In this document: positions 24,667-34,265 of the stretch, in pieces | Layout of the letters: each line of letters opens with the position of its first letter | Numbering within the stretch: position 1 is the stretch's first letter | Assembly (NCBI GenBank): GCA_007618135.1 | Contig: PHFX01000013.1 | Location: 1-43,732, forward strand | DNA: 43,732 nucleotides | Source: Candidatus Brocadia sp. WS118 | Lineage (GTDB): Bacteria > Planctomycetota > Brocadiia > Brocadiales > Brocadiaceae | Direction of reading: 5' to 3' | Translations under genes and position numbers: made by a program | The notes under the pieces: generated by a model | What the model saw: only the letters and a program-made list of their open reading frames with translations | The model's database searches: none | What the model was told of the DNA's origin: nothing

Positions 24667-25011
24667 ATGAAACAGAGAATGATCGTAATGAATGGGTTTC
24701 GAATTTTGCAAAGCCACAATGGCCAGGGATGGGAAACTGTGGGCACAATAAAGAAGGTTGAAAAGGGTATTGTGGCGGGTGTGTATAACATATTTTTGTC
24801 AAAAGAAGCTGAAGCAAACAATACCGTTTATGAAGGAATCATTCTTTATATAGATAAAGAAAAAGAAATTGTTTATCAAAAGGTAGATAAAGAATTTATC
24901 ACACACAAACTGAAACCATTTAAAACCAAACCAATCATTGGCAAGAATGTTTCTATTCGGTACGACAATAACCAATTAAATCTAACCTTAGAAGATTCCT
25001 TACAGGAGTAA
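24667..25011 (+). CDS. kfrB: KfrB-like protein, copy 2
   Basis: This 114-residue protein, [15 protein letters not shown], then [35 protein letters not shown], is of the KfrB family and a diverged paralogue of the protein encoded at 9479-9829. Both share MNG near residue 8, a Gly-x-Tyr-Asn turn, IDK(E/K) and VYQK. AGGA lies directly before the ATG. It is followed after 5 bp by a small gene and then by the TraC-like gene, so these three form a probable operon. Confidence 0.75.
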   Translation: MKQRMIVMNGFRILQSHNGQGWETVGTIKKVEKGIVAGVYNIFLSKEAEANNTVYEGIILYIDKEKEIVYQKVDKEFITHKLKPFKTKPIIGKNVSIRYDNNQLNLTLEDSLQE

Positions 25012-25016
25012 GTGAC

Positions 25017-25226
25017 ATGAATAAGACAAAAAATGGGTTAAATGGGATGTCGGTGGAAGACCTGAAGATCATGGACGAGATCATAGATGCGAAGCTTCAG
25101 GACGCTGAAATACCAGGCTTTCAAGCTGAATTTGATCCAATGGAAGCTGTAAGGATTGGGGCCTTTGAGGAAGATGCTTTGAGCGAACAAGATGCACTGG
25201 ATAGCGTGATAGATCAACAAGCATAG
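25017..25226 (+). CDS. small acidic protein of unknown function
   Basis: I do not recognise this 69-residue protein, [24 protein letters not shown] and on. It is acidic, has no membrane segment or cysteine, and may be helical at [25 protein letters not shown] lies 8 bp before the ATG. It lies between kfrB and the TraC-like gene with short gaps, so it is probably co-transcribed and translated. A role in DNA entry or plasmid maintenance is only a guess from the neighbours. Confidence 0.7.
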   Translation: MNKTKNGLNGMSVEDLKIMDEIIDAKLQDAEIPGFQAEFDPMEAVRIGAFEEDALSEQDALDSVIDQQA

Positions 25227-25239
25227 GGGTTAATGCGTG

Positions 25240-27522
25240 ATGGAAAAAATCAAAAAGACTTTTCATGAGCAAATAGCCGAAAATTTGATTGAGCAACTAA
25301 AGAAAGGTACCGCACCTTGGCAAAAGCCGTGGCAGCCAGGAGATCCACTTCTAACATTACCGAATAACCCAACAACGGGTAAAAACTACAAGGGCATTAA
25401 TGTGTTGCAATTGATGTGTCAGGGGCGCACTGATCCGCGCTGGCTGACGTACAAACAGGCAGTAAACTTTGGCGCACAGGTTCGTAAAGGTGAAAAAAGC
25501 ACACTGGTGCAACATTGGAAATTTGCGGATGAGCGCATCAAAAAAGATGACAACGGTAATCCTGTTCTGGATAGCGAGGGTAAGCAAATAAAAGAACAGG
25601 TAAAACTTGAACGTCCGAGAGTGTTTTATGCATCCGTATTCAATGCTGAACAGATTGATAACTTGCCCAAGCTTGAAATTAAAGCCCCCGATTGGGAGCC
25701 GCTGGATCGTGCCGAACAAATATTGCAACAATCCAATGCCATCATCCATCATGGTGAAAATGACCGCGCATTTTACCGGGCATCAACGGACAGCATTCAT
25801 TTGCCGCATAAGCACCAGTTTTCAGCACCGGAACACTATTACGCAACGGCACTACATGAACTGGGACATTGGAGTGGATCAGAGACACGTTTGAATCGTG
25901 ATCTCTCTCATCCATTTGGAAGTGAAGGCTATGCAAAAGAAGAATTGCGCGCTGAGATTGCCAGTATGTTGCTAGGGGGTGAATTGGGCATTGGTCATGA
26001 TCCAGAACAACATGCTGCTTATGTGGGTTCATGGATCAAGGTATTGGAAGAAGACCCGAAAGAGATTTTTAGAGCGGCGGCTGATGCTGAAAAAATCAAG
26101 GATTATGTACTATCATTCTCACAGCAACAGGAAATTGTTGATCAGGAGGAAATCACGATGGATCAGACCAGCCAGCAGAATAATGATGCAGACTCACGTA
26201 AATACCTATTTGTTCCTTATGCAGAAAAAGATCTGGCGAAAGCCGCCGGTGCTTGCTGGGATAACACGGCCAAAGCCTGGTATGTAGGGCCAGAAGCGGA
26301 TATTCGCACCTTGCAGCGTTGGCTGCCTGAGAATGTTTCCGGACAGCAGGATCCCGCTATGTCGCCTGAAGCTGAATTTGCCGACTTACTGCGCTCTCAC
26401 GGTTGCGTTGTTGACGACAATCATCCGCTAATGGATGGCAGCAAACACAGAGTCAAGGTTATCGGTGACAAGCCCGGTGAAAAATCCGGGTTTTATGTGG
26501 CACATCTGGATGGGCATCCTGCCGGATATTTCAAGAATAATCGGTCAGGGCTTGAGACACGCTGGAAGGCCAAAGGATATTCCTTAACTGACGAGCAAAA
26601 AACGGCGCTTGTGACAAAGGCCGCCATCAAGCAGCAAAGTAGAAAAGCCGAGCAACACCAGCAGCAATTGAAAGTTGCGGAAGCTATCAAGGAATTACTG
26701 GCAATCGCACCACTTGCAGATTCTGAACATCCTTACCTGTTGGATAAGAATGCACGGCCAGGTGATTTGAGAGTCGTACCTGAGAATGCAGATGCTTTGC
26801 CCGCTGATTCTATGATTAAAATTGGTAAAGACTGGAAGGAAGCCAAGGCATTACGTGAAGAAAGCCCAGGCAGCATCGTTTTAACAGCCGGTGATTTGTT
26901 GCTACCGGCAGAAGACATCAATGGGCAAACCTGGACAGTGCAAACGATACAACCGGGTGGTGCCAAGTTTTTTGTAACAGGTAGCAAAAAAGAAAGCAAT
27001 TTTCATGTGGTTGATAGTGAATATCGGGGATTGGCTGCACTCGACAATGTTAAGGCGATTGTGATCGCAGAAGGCTATGCAACTGCAGATACCTTATCGC
27101 AAGCCTTAAATTGTCCGGTTGTGGCTGCATTTGATTCTGGCAATTTGTCCAAAGTTGCTCAAGTTTTGCATGAAAAATACCCTCAGAAACCCATTGTAAT
27201 CGCAGGTGATGATGATTTCATACAAGAATCAGTTAATGGCATCAATCCAGGCCGGGAAAAAGCTATCGAAGCCGCAAAGCTGGTGAATGGTGGGTTAGTT
27301 TTTCCGACATTTGCACCCGATGAGCAAGTGTCACTGAAACTTAGTGATTTTAATGATCTGGCGAATAAGAGCACTCTGGGTATTGAAGCAGTCAAACGTC
27401 AGGTTGGAACGGTTGTTGAAAAAATATCTCAGCAGGTTAAACAGGACAGCTTATTGAAGTTACAAGTCCCTATTGAACCTAAGCAGCAGGAAATCAAGCA
27501 AAAACGGGCATTGATCAGGTAA
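25240..27522 (+). CDS. traC: TraC-like protein: ArdC domain, metallopeptidase and Toprim primase
   Basis: This protein of about 760 residues has several domains. First comes an ArdC-type ssDNA-binding domain (residues 1-130: GTAPWQKPWQPGD, NYKGINVLQLM, TYKQAVNFGAQVRKGEKST). A zinc metallopeptidase domain follows with HELGH near residue 206 and ELRAEIASMLLG. A DUF5710-like segment (YLFVPYAEKDLAKAAGACWDNTAKAWYVG) is near 320. Last is a Toprim domain (VIAEGYATADTLSQAL near 607; VIAGDDD near 652). ArdC domains counter host restriction, and TraC of RP4 is a primase exported with the strand. The ATG at 25240 is preferred over a GTG just before it. Confidence 0.9.
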   Translation: MEKIKKTFHEQIAENLIEQLKKGTAPWQKPWQPGDPLLTLPNNPTTGKNYKGINVLQLMCQGRTDPRWLTYKQAVNFGAQVRKGEKSTLVQHWKFADERIKKDDNGNPVLDSEGKQIKEQVKLERPRVFYASVFNAEQIDNLPKLEIKAPDWEPLDRAEQILQQSNAIIHHGENDRAFYRASTDSIHLPHKHQFSAPEHYYATALHELGHWSGSETRLNRDLSHPFGSEGYAKEELRAEIASMLLGGELGIGHDPEQHAAYVGSWIKVLEEDPKEIFRAAADAEKIKDYVLSFSQQQEIVDQEEITMDQTSQQNNDADSRKYLFVPYAEKDLAKAAGACWDNTAKAWYVGPEADIRTLQRWLPENVSGQQDPAMSPEAEFADLLRSHGCVVDDNHPLMDGSKHRVKVIGDKPGEKSGFYVAHLDGHPAGYFKNNRSGLETRWKAKGYSLTDEQKTALVTKAAIKQQSRKAEQHQQQLKVAEAIKELLAIAPLADSEHPYLLDKNARPGDLRVVPENADALPADSMIKIGKDWKEAKALREESPGSIVLTAGDLLLPAEDINGQTWTVQTIQPGGAKFFVTGSKKESNFHVVDSEYRGLAALDNVKAIVIAEGYATADTLSQALNCPVVAAFDSGNLSKVAQVLHEKYPQKPIVIAGDDDFIQESVNGINPGREKAIEAAKLVNGGLVFPTFAPDEQVSLKLSDFNDLANKSTLGIEAVKRQVGTVVEKISQQVKQDSLLKLQVPIEPKQQEIKQKRALIR

Positions 27523-27529
27523 TCCTATA

Positions 27530-28000
27530 ACGATCGAATCATCCCGGGACACTGGGAAGGCGATTTAATCTGCGGCACCCAAAAGTCGTATATCGCAACC
27601 TTAGTCGAACGAAGCTCCCGCTGGTTAAATTAACTGGAAACGATACTCATACTGTGGTTAGCGCTATCACCCAGAAAGTCTTTGAGCTGCCCCAGCAACT
27701 AAAAAAATCATTGACCTGGGATCGAGGGATGGAATTGGCGCAGCACAAACTGTTCACTATTGATACCGATATCAAAGTCTATTTCTGTGATCCTAAGTCA
27801 CCTTGGCAAAAAGGAACCAATGAGAATACTAATAAACTACTCCGTCAATATATGCCTAAAAAGATCGATCTATCCGTTTATTCACAGGAGCAACTCGACA
27901 TGATGGCAGAAGAGTTAAATGATCGGCCAAGAAAAACGTTGAATTTTTTATCGCCATCACAGAAAATTTCAGTAGTGTTGCAATGACCGGTTGAATCTCC
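27530..28000 (+). pseudogene. IS30-family transposase remnant, 5'-truncated and frameshifted
   Basis: The first part reads [20 protein letters not shown] and on to a stop at 27630. A second frame, from about 27632, reads [18 protein letters not shown] and on, with SLTWDRGMELAQH, VYFCDPKSPWQKGTNENTN and LNDRPRKTLNF, to the stop at 27984. These carry the DDE residues of IS30 (first Asp in HWEGDL, second in WDRGME, Glu in NENTN). The N-terminal DNA-binding part is missing and a frameshift separates the two pieces, so it is inactive. It ends where an IS3 piece begins. Confidence 0.85.
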
Positions 28001-28267
28001 AGTTGCTTTTTTTAGGATCTCACACTCCCGTTTCAGCCTTACGTTCTCAGCACGTAACCGGGATAGATCCATTTGTTCCGGTGTGACAGCCTTGGTACCT
28101 TTACCGTTAAGTTTGCCTGCCTCTGCCAACTTTACCCAGTTGCGCAGTGTTTGTTCTACCAATCCCAGTTCCTTCGCTACCAGAACAATCGACTTTCCCA
28201 TCCTCACTTGCTTGACCGCTTGCTCCTTGAACTCGGTCGTGTATTCCTGCTTCGGTATCTTCTTCAT
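28001..28267 (-). pseudogene. IS3-family OrfA remnant
   Basis: This is the start of an IS3-type OrfA: MKKIPKQEYTTEFKEQAVKQ, the helix-turn-helix SIVLVAKELGLVEQTLRNWV, and the leucine-zipper part LSRLRAENVRLKRECEILKKAT. After the last residues the frame runs into IS30 DNA (GDSTGHCN and on). OrfB is absent, so the element was cut by the IS30 piece or by a deletion, and it is inactive. Confidence 0.85.
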
Positions 28268-28594
28268 CGTCTTCCTCTCAGTAGTAACGTTAATTGTACG
28301 TCACCCTTGGAAGACTATTTTTCGGGGGAAGCTCATTTTTGCTTATTATTTCAAAGTGGAAACATATACAGTAAACAGCTCTGTAATAACTACAGGCTCT
28401 TGTGCGAAATTTATATGATCACTATCAACTATTGGTTTTATATGCTTAAATCATCCTTGCAATAATAATTGAGATTATTAGTTTTATTGTAAATTTTTAT
28501 TATTCTATTCTTAGAGGACTTGGGAAAGTTTAAATACTCTTATTTTTTATTGAAATTGCTATTAAATATTTCATCAATAATGAAGGAAAATGTT
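28268..28594. other. non-coding interval upstream of the secreted repeat protein
   Basis: I see no gene here. The left part may carry the terminal repeat of the broken IS3 element. The right part is AT-rich and would hold the promoter of the next gene, but I cannot point to one clear box pair. Confidence 0.35.
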
Positions 28595-29836
28595 ATGAAA
28601 AAATATTTTTGTACTTTTAATCGTGTAACGCCTCTCAATCACTCCTGTTTTATTTTCAATAGATCAATATCAGCTTTTAATTTTTTTAATTTCCTTTATT
28701 TTTACTGCTGCATTTTATTAATAACTGGGTTGTTGCTTACTGCACATTCTGTCCAAGCTGAAGTTAATTCAGGTGATATTTTAGTCCTGGATATAGCGGG
28801 CGGGTCAGATGGGCGCGGTGCATTATATGTAGTAAATCCAAAATCTGGTCAGCGTACTATACTCAGTGACTTTGGTAATACTGCACAAGGTGAGCTTGGA
28901 TTAATTGCTTCAAGCGTAGTGGTATTTAAATGTAATTCTGATAAGCATAATAATTTTAATTCTCAAAACAAACCACATTCTGAATGCGCAAAGGATGAGT
29001 TATTGCAGATTTTTGTATCGGATATTTTTGCAGGAGGGGAAGGTGGTGCTATATTTAAAATCGATTCTAGCACTGGCGATCGCACTTTAGTCAGCAACTT
29101 CGGTCAGGGCAATATTCGAGGGCCTTTATATCCTGGCCTAGCAGTGAATGAAAAAGGACAGATACTAACTAATATATTTAGATTAATTCCAGATAATGAT
29201 AATCTTAACCCTGCAATAGTTCGTATAAATCCTGAATCCGACATGCGAATTATACTTAGTGATTTCACTAACCTTGACCAGGGAACAGTTGTTCAAGATT
29301 GGCTTATTTCCGATTTAATTATAGAGCCATCTGGAGAAATCTTGACCGGTACATCCAATGTGAATGGTCTCGGTGCAGCGATTTATAGAGTTAATCCAAA
29401 AACTGGCAAACGCACGATTTTGAGTGATTTTACTAATGGCGCACAAGGACCTTCTTCCGATTTGTTATATAACCCCGGCGGCTTAGCGATTGAGAAATCA
29501 AGAAAAATTTTAGCTTTATCAAGTCCAGGACCAAATGGTGGTACAGGAAATTTTCTTTTACGAATAAATCCAAAAACAGGTCAGCGCGTTATTTTGAGTA
29601 ATTTCGATGATCCTAAACAAGGCCCTTTAGCGCAAAATATCGTGGGGGTAGCGATAGAGAAATCTGGCAAAATAATCGCTTCTGGTCAGTTATCAGAAGA
29701 TAATCATGTCCTTTTCCGAATAAATCCAAAGACAGGGGAGCGTGTTGTATTAAGTGATGATTTAAATTCAGATCAAGGTCCTAAATTTAATCTAATTCAA
29801 GACACAGCAATTGTTCCGTCAGTCGAAAGGCCATAA
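28595..29836 (+). CDS. secreted six-repeat protein, probable beta-propeller
   Basis: This 413-residue protein has a long signal region with a hydrophobic core (LLITGLLLTAHSVQA, cleavage near residue 55). It carries six repeats of about 50 residues with the pattern (R/K)(I/V)NPKTGxRxILS(D/N)F, starting near nucleotides 28831, 29056, 29221, 29390, 29566 and 29720. Each is followed by a loop ending xQGP. This suggests a six-bladed propeller, perhaps binding a ligand outside the cytoplasm. No enzyme motif is visible. The ATG at 28595 has AAGGA upstream. IS remnants lie on its left and the Tn3 element on its right, so it is accessory DNA. Confidence 0.75.
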   Translation: MKKYFCTFNRVTPLNHSCFIFNRSISAFNFFNFLYFYCCILLITGLLLTAHSVQAEVNSGDILVLDIAGGSDGRGALYVVNPKSGQRTILSDFGNTAQGELGLIASSVVVFKCNSDKHNNFNSQNKPHSECAKDELLQIFVSDIFAGGEGGAIFKIDSSTGDRTLVSNFGQGNIRGPLYPGLAVNEKGQILTNIFRLIPDNDNLNPAIVRINPESDMRIILSDFTNLDQGTVVQDWLISDLIIEPSGEILTGTSNVNGLGAAIYRVNPKTGKRTILSDFTNGAQGPSSDLLYNPGGLAIEKSRKILALSSPGPNGGTGNFLLRINPKTGQRVILSNFDDPKQGPLAQNIVGVAIEKSGKIIASGQLSEDNHVLFRINPKTGERVVLSDDLNSDQGPKFNLIQDTAIVPSVERP

Positions 29837-29865
29837 TGCTCTAGACTAGCAGAGATTAATAATAT

Positions 29866-29902
29866 CTGATGAGCTGCCATAGTTCCTTGGCAAGTTCATC
29901 AG
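29866..29902 (+). terminator. terminator after the secreted repeat gene
   Basis: An imperfect stem, CTGATGAGCTGCCA paired with TGGCAAGTTCATCAG, surrounds a loop of about 8 bases and is followed by GTTAATTTTTA. It starts 29 bp after the stop codon of the gene, which supports a Rho-independent terminator. Confidence 0.7.
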
Positions 29903-30340
29903 GTTAATTTTTACAGGGCCATTCAGATTCTTAAAATGCAGTTCAAAATTAATCTTTACGTCTGTGAACGAGCGAGGGTTTTGTTTGTTCCTTACCTATA
30001 TACTTTTTTGACCGGGGTATCGTAAGGATTCCTGCGTGAATGAGTAACATCCATGATTTCGTTACATCAGGAATAGGTTATTTATTTATAAATATTATTA
30101 ATCAACAGGTTGAAATAAATTTATCTATTGCCGATAATTCACATTATGTAAAATAGGATATATTCTCAATCATCAAAGGAAAAAATTTCATAAGATTATA
30201 TCCAGTAGAACTTCCCTCAACATTCCTTCCTATTTATTCACATTTCGCTGAATATCCTTATATCCGTTAAGTGATATAAACCTTTTAAATCAATATGGAA
30301 CACTATGCTGTTCAACTGATTTAGTTTCCAAAAGTTTGTA
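29903..30340. other. non-coding interval left of the Tn3-family element
   Basis: I find no coding region, tRNA or clear repeat in these roughly 440 bases. They are AT-rich, and the right part would hold the promoter of the small gene split by the transposon. Confidence 0.35.
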
Positions 30341-30372
30341 ATGATGTTGCCTTTAGGCAGAAAAAATGGAAG
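30341..30372 (+). pseudogene. possible 5' part of an HNH-like gene split by the Tn3-family element
   Basis: The short frame reads MMLPLGRKNGR and runs into the transposon end. Its partner frame (34266-34578) begins DENLVQAVWEKG on the far side. Small HNH-type proteins often start with a short basic stretch followed by VWEKG, so these could be the two halves of one gene. The reading frames can be joined, but the exact junction is unclear because no target duplication is seen. Confidence 0.4.
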
Positions 30373-30414
30373 ATGGGTAAATTCCAACAAAGGTACGTAA
30401 TGCGTCATTCGTTC

Positions 30415-30987
30415 TTAAGATTGCTTATTTTTCTCGTTAGAATCCTTCACATACGCATAAAGTGTTGGTTTCGAGATATTCATCATTTCGCAGATTGTTT
30501 TGATCGGTAGCTTCTTTTCTTGATACAGTTCAACCGTCAACTGGCGTTTAGTGGTATCTAGCGATTTAGGTCGACCGCCTTTGCGGCCCCTAGCACGAGC
30601 TGCTGCAAGCCCTGCACGCGTACGATCTTCGATCAGATTACGCTCAAACTCTGCTAAAGCACCAAAGATGTGAAAGATTAACTTTCCGCTACTTGATCGA
30701 GTATCGATTGATTCTTCAAGGCTCCGAAAGCTTACACCCCATTGCTCCAGACGATTAACCCATTCAATTAAATCTTTCAGAGAACGACCCAAACGATCTA
30801 ATCGCCAAACTACCAATGTATCACCTTTACGTAGTAATTCACTGAGCTGTGTCAGACCAGAGCGTTCAGTTTTAACTCCACTAACCTTATCTACAATTAT
30901 TTTCTCACACCCTGCCGCTTTGAGGGCATCTTCCTGTAAATCAGACTTTTGATCATCCGTCGATACTCGTGCATAACCGATCAGCAT
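30415..30987 (-). CDS. tnpR: TnpR, serine resolvase of the Tn3-family element
   Basis: This protein of about 190 residues opens MLIGYARVSTDDQKSDLQEDAL, with the catalytic serine in RVST. It has LVVWRLDRLGRSLKDLIEWV near 65, the conserved FHIFGALAEFERNLIEDRT, and a C-terminal helix-turn-helix (LPIKTICEMMNISKPTLYAYV). It resolves cointegrates at res. I prefer the ATG at 30987 to an upstream start, because it gives the usual N-terminus. Its end lies only 4 bp from the left terminal repeat. Confidence 0.95.
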   Translation of the reverse strand: MLIGYARVSTDDQKSDLQEDALKAAGCEKIIVDKVSGVKTERSGLTQLSELLRKGDTLVVWRLDRLGRSLKDLIEWVNRLEQWGVSFRSLEESIDTRSSSGKLIFHIFGALAEFERNLIEDRTRAGLAAARARGRKGGRPKSLDTTKRQLTVELYQEKKLPIKTICEMMNISKPTLYAYVKDSNEKNKQS

Positions 30988-31020
30988 GGCAAATAAGTAA
31001 AGAAACTCATTATATAGCAC

Positions 31021-31147
31021 ATTATTGTTTACCTTGATTTCTTTACCGGGTATATTACCTAAAATCCCGCTATTTAGGAAACAAATAATGATTTTTTGAG
31101 CAAGTAAAACAAACCACCGTTTTCTTTACCTCAGCAAGGAGGTCATC
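31021..31147. promoter_or_regulatory. res and promoter region of the Tn3-family element
   Basis: This is the non-coding gap between divergent tnpR and tnpA. In Tn3-family elements this gap holds res and both promoters. I did not delimit the three subsites. AAGGAGG (31136-31142) is the ribosome binding site of tnpA. Confidence 0.5.
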
Positions 31148-34100
31148 ATGCCGCGAATGCGTATTCTCAATACTGTTGAACGGTACGATTTTGATTTTCC
31201 ACCGACATTTAACTCCCTTCAACGTAAAAAGTACTTTTATTTCTCTGACACTCTTTATCACATGGTATCAGGCTTGCGATCGCCGGCACATCAGGTCGGA
31301 TTTCTGATTAGCTGCGGTTATTTTCTAGCGACTAAAAAATTTTTTGCAGCTAACGAGTTTAGAGCGGTTGATGTTGAATATGTTACCCAAAAACTGGGAT
31401 TGCCAGATGTATTGGTTAATTTGCATGAATACAATGATCGTACTCGTCAGAAACATCAACAGACCATACTCAAGTATTACGGTTATCAAGCTTTTAGCAG
31501 CCAAGCCAAAGCATTTTTAAACGAAGAAATTAATATTATGGTACGTTCTCAGTTAAAGCCTCGTTTGATCTTCTGGCGCTGCATTGATTTGCTGATACGG
31601 GAAAAGGTGCAGTTGCCGGGTTGTTTCACTTTGACTGATTTAATTACAGCAGTGATCAATCGACGTAAAGATCAATTAGTAAACATCATTCAACAACAAC
31701 TATCCTCAGAAGCTAAACAAGCATTGGAAGCCCTGTTTGAGCAAACCCCTGTATTCGGTGAACAACACCCAGGAGCAACTTCGGCTTATCGACTGACTCT
31801 GCTAAAAAAATTGTCGCAATCAGCACGTCCAGCAAAAATCAAAGAACGCGTTGTTGACTTGGTGTTGATTGGAGAATTGTATGGCCAGTTCCAATCGACC
31901 CTGCGAGCACTGGACTTAAACCGTGATGGAATCCGTTATTACGCCAATAGTGTGTTGAAATCAGAAATCTTTCAGATCACCCGACGGCGTGATGAAGACC
32001 GTTATTTGCATTTGTTGGCGTTTATTGCTCACCAGTATTATCGTCTGCAAGATAATCTAGTTGATGTGTTACTAAACAGCATTAAGAGCTATCAAAACGG
32101 CGCTCAGCGTGAGCATAAAGAACAGCGTTATGCACAACGGGTAGAGCGCAATCAGGTGGTAAATAAATTGCTGCGCTACATCAATAGCAATTGGCTGAGC
32201 TTAGTATCAGAGATTCAGACCGTCATACAGGATGAAGCGCTGACCGATGCGGAAAAAGTGAATCGGATCGAAGCATTATTACCCAAAGATCAACAAGACT
32301 TGATAAATCTACGGGATAAGTTGGTAACACAGTTAAATGAGGATGACTATTACCAAATTCTTGAAGCGCGTTCTCTGCGTTTGCAAAACCGTGTCAGTCC
32401 GATTCTCAAAGTGCTCACATTTCAGTGCGAACCGGCAGCGCAAGGATTGCTGGCAGCCTTGAATCACTTTAGAAACAATGACGGCCGCATTGATAAAACT
32501 GCACCGGTTTCATTTCTGACTGAGGAGGAATATACAGCAGTCACAACTGGTGAGCGCTTTCGCGTGTCGTTATACAAAGCATTTTTGTTTCTACATGTGC
32601 AAAATGGCATAAAATCCGGCACTGTAAATTTACATCATTCTTATAAATATCGTCCACTGGACGATTATTTGATCAGCAAGGGTCGCTGGCAACAAGAGAA
32701 ATACATTCTGCTGGAACGAGCGGGACTACTAGATTTTGTTGATTCTGAGCAAGTACTGAAGCAATTAGATGAAGCGCTATTGCAGCAATACCAAGTGACT
32801 AATCAGCATATCGCAACCGGTGACAATACTTTGGTCAGTTTCGATGCTAAGGGACGTTTTCAGTTAAAAACGCCACAAAAAGAATCACATGGTGCAGATG
32901 CAGAGCCGCTACGCAATTTTTTTCCTGAACGACAATATGTGTCATTACTGGAAGTAATGGCTACTGTCGATCGTTATAGTGGTTTTTTGAACGAATTCCA
33001 ACATTGGCAACAGCGCTATCACCATCAGCGTCCAAAAAAGCAGACTTTTTTTGCCGGTATCATCGGTCTGGGTTGCGAGATTGGCACACCGAAAATGGCC
33101 CGCATCTCACAGGCGATCAATGAATCGGAGCTGGAGCGCACAGTTAATTGGTTTTTCTCACTTGAGGGTACTCGTGCTGCCAATGATCGTGTTGTGGCAT
33201 TGATTGATCAGATGGGATTACCCAATTGTTATCGACGTACTCCCGATCAGCTGCATACGTCCAGTGATGGCCAGAAATTTGAGGTTTTAAATGATTCTTT
33301 GAATGCCAGCTATTCATTCAAGTATGCCGGAAAAGATCTAGCCAGCAGTGTCTATAGCTTTATTGATGAGCGTAATATCTTATGGTATTCCACCGTATTC
33401 AGTGCCGCTGAGCGGGAAAGTGCTTTTGTTATCGACGGTTTGATGCACAATGATGTCATTAAAAGTGATATTCATTCTACTGATACTCATGGTTACAGCG
33501 AGGTTATTTTTGGCGCAACACATTTGCTGGAATTTTCTTATGCTCCGAGAATCAAGAACCTGAAGAAACAGCAGCTGTATCTGTTTAAAAATCATCGGCA
33601 CATTGATCGTTCAAACTGGAAGATTCAACCATCAGGCTATATTGATACTGATCTGATTATCCGCCATTGGGATGATATTTTACGAATGATTACAACAATT
33701 AAACTCAAAGAAACTACTGCATCAGACATATTCAGACGACTAAATTCCTATTCCAAGCAACACACCTTGTACAAAGCACTCAAAGCATTTGGTCAGATCA
33801 TTAAATCGCTGTTCATCTTGCGATACATTGATGATGTAGCTCTACGCCAAGCCATTGAGAAACAGCTGAACAAGATCGAGCATTCTCACAAATTCACCCG
33901 TGCAGTATCGGTAGGCAATCCTCGAGAGCTGATTGAGACTGAGAAGCAAGAGCAAGAAGTCGCAGAAAGTTGCAAGCGGTTGATTAAAAACTGCATCATT
34001 TGCTGGAATTATCTGTACTTAATTCAGAAACTATCTGACACGAATGATCCTGCGTATAAAACCGCGCTGCAAGAGGCACTGGCAAACGGTTCTATTATTA

Positions 34101-34210
34101 CTTGGTTACATATTAATTTGCTGGGAGTATACGATTTCTCAGAGGAAAAACTGCAAGATACGGTAGGTATTCAAATGCCAAAACTAGCACTTGAAGCAGA
34201 GGTAAAGTAA
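31148..34210 (+). CDS. tnpA: TnpA, Tn3-family transposase
   Basis: This 1020-residue transposase is of full family length. An N-terminal DUF4158-type region (MPRMRILNTVERYDFDFPPTF) recognises the terminal repeats. The DDE domain shows FFAGIIGLGCEIGTPKMARIS near 640 and LHTSSDGQKFEVLNDSLNASYSFKY near 705. DTHGYSEVIFGATHLLEFSYAPRIKNLKKQQLY follows near 779. A strong AAGGAGG precedes the ATG. It catalyses replicative transposition that forms cointegrates, later resolved by TnpR. No frame damage is seen. Confidence 0.96.
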   Translation: MPRMRILNTVERYDFDFPPTFNSLQRKKYFYFSDTLYHMVSGLRSPAHQVGFLISCGYFLATKKFFAANEFRAVDVEYVTQKLGLPDVLVNLHEYNDRTRQKHQQTILKYYGYQAFSSQAKAFLNEEINIMVRSQLKPRLIFWRCIDLLIREKVQLPGCFTLTDLITAVINRRKDQLVNIIQQQLSSEAKQALEALFEQTPVFGEQHPGATSAYRLTLLKKLSQSARPAKIKERVVDLVLIGELYGQFQSTLRALDLNRDGIRYYANSVLKSEIFQITRRRDEDRYLHLLAFIAHQYYRLQDNLVDVLLNSIKSYQNGAQREHKEQRYAQRVERNQVVNKLLRYINSNWLSLVSEIQTVIQDEALTDAEKVNRIEALLPKDQQDLINLRDKLVTQLNEDDYYQILEARSLRLQNRVSPILKVLTFQCEPAAQGLLAALNHFRNNDGRIDKTAPVSFLTEEEYTAVTTGERFRVSLYKAFLFLHVQNGIKSGTVNLHHSYKYRPLDDYLISKGRWQQEKYILLERAGLLDFVDSEQVLKQLDEALLQQYQVTNQHIATGDNTLVSFDAKGRFQLKTPQKESHGADAEPLRNFFPERQYVSLLEVMATVDRYSGFLNEFQHWQQRYHHQRPKKQTFFAGIIGLGCEIGTPKMARISQAINESELERTVNWFFSLEGTRAANDRVVALIDQMGLPNCYRRTPDQLHTSSDGQKFEVLNDSLNASYSFKYAGKDLASSVYSFIDERNILWYSTVFSAAERESAFVIDGLMHNDVIKSDIHSTDTHGYSEVIFGATHLLEFSYAPRIKNLKKQQLYLFKNHRHIDRSNWKIQPSGYIDTDLIIRHWDDILRMITTIKLKETTASDIFRRLNSYSKQHTLYKALKAFGQIIKSLFILRYIDDVALRQAIEKQLNKIEHSHKFTRAVSVGNPRELIETEKQEQEVAESCKRLIKNCIICWNYLYLIQKLSDTNDPAYKTALQEALANGSIITWLHINLLGVYDFSEEKLQDTVGIQMPKLALEAEVK

Positions 34211-34265
34211 AAAAGGAGGCAAACAGTGAATGACGCATTACGTACCTTTGTTGGAATTTACCCAT

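Larger units (their letters stand above)
30373..34265 (+). mobile_element. Tn3-family transposon without cargo
   Basis: Perfect 38-bp terminal inverted repeats lie at 30373-30410 and 34228-34265 (they begin ATGGGTAAATTCC). The strict element end may be the GGG two bases further in. Inside are only tnpR on the minus strand and tnpA on the plus strand, with a divergent 127-bp res/promoter region. I see no 5-bp target duplication: the outer bases are GGAAG on the left and TGATG on the right. The element probably is complete, because both repeats and both genes look intact. Confidence 0.92.
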
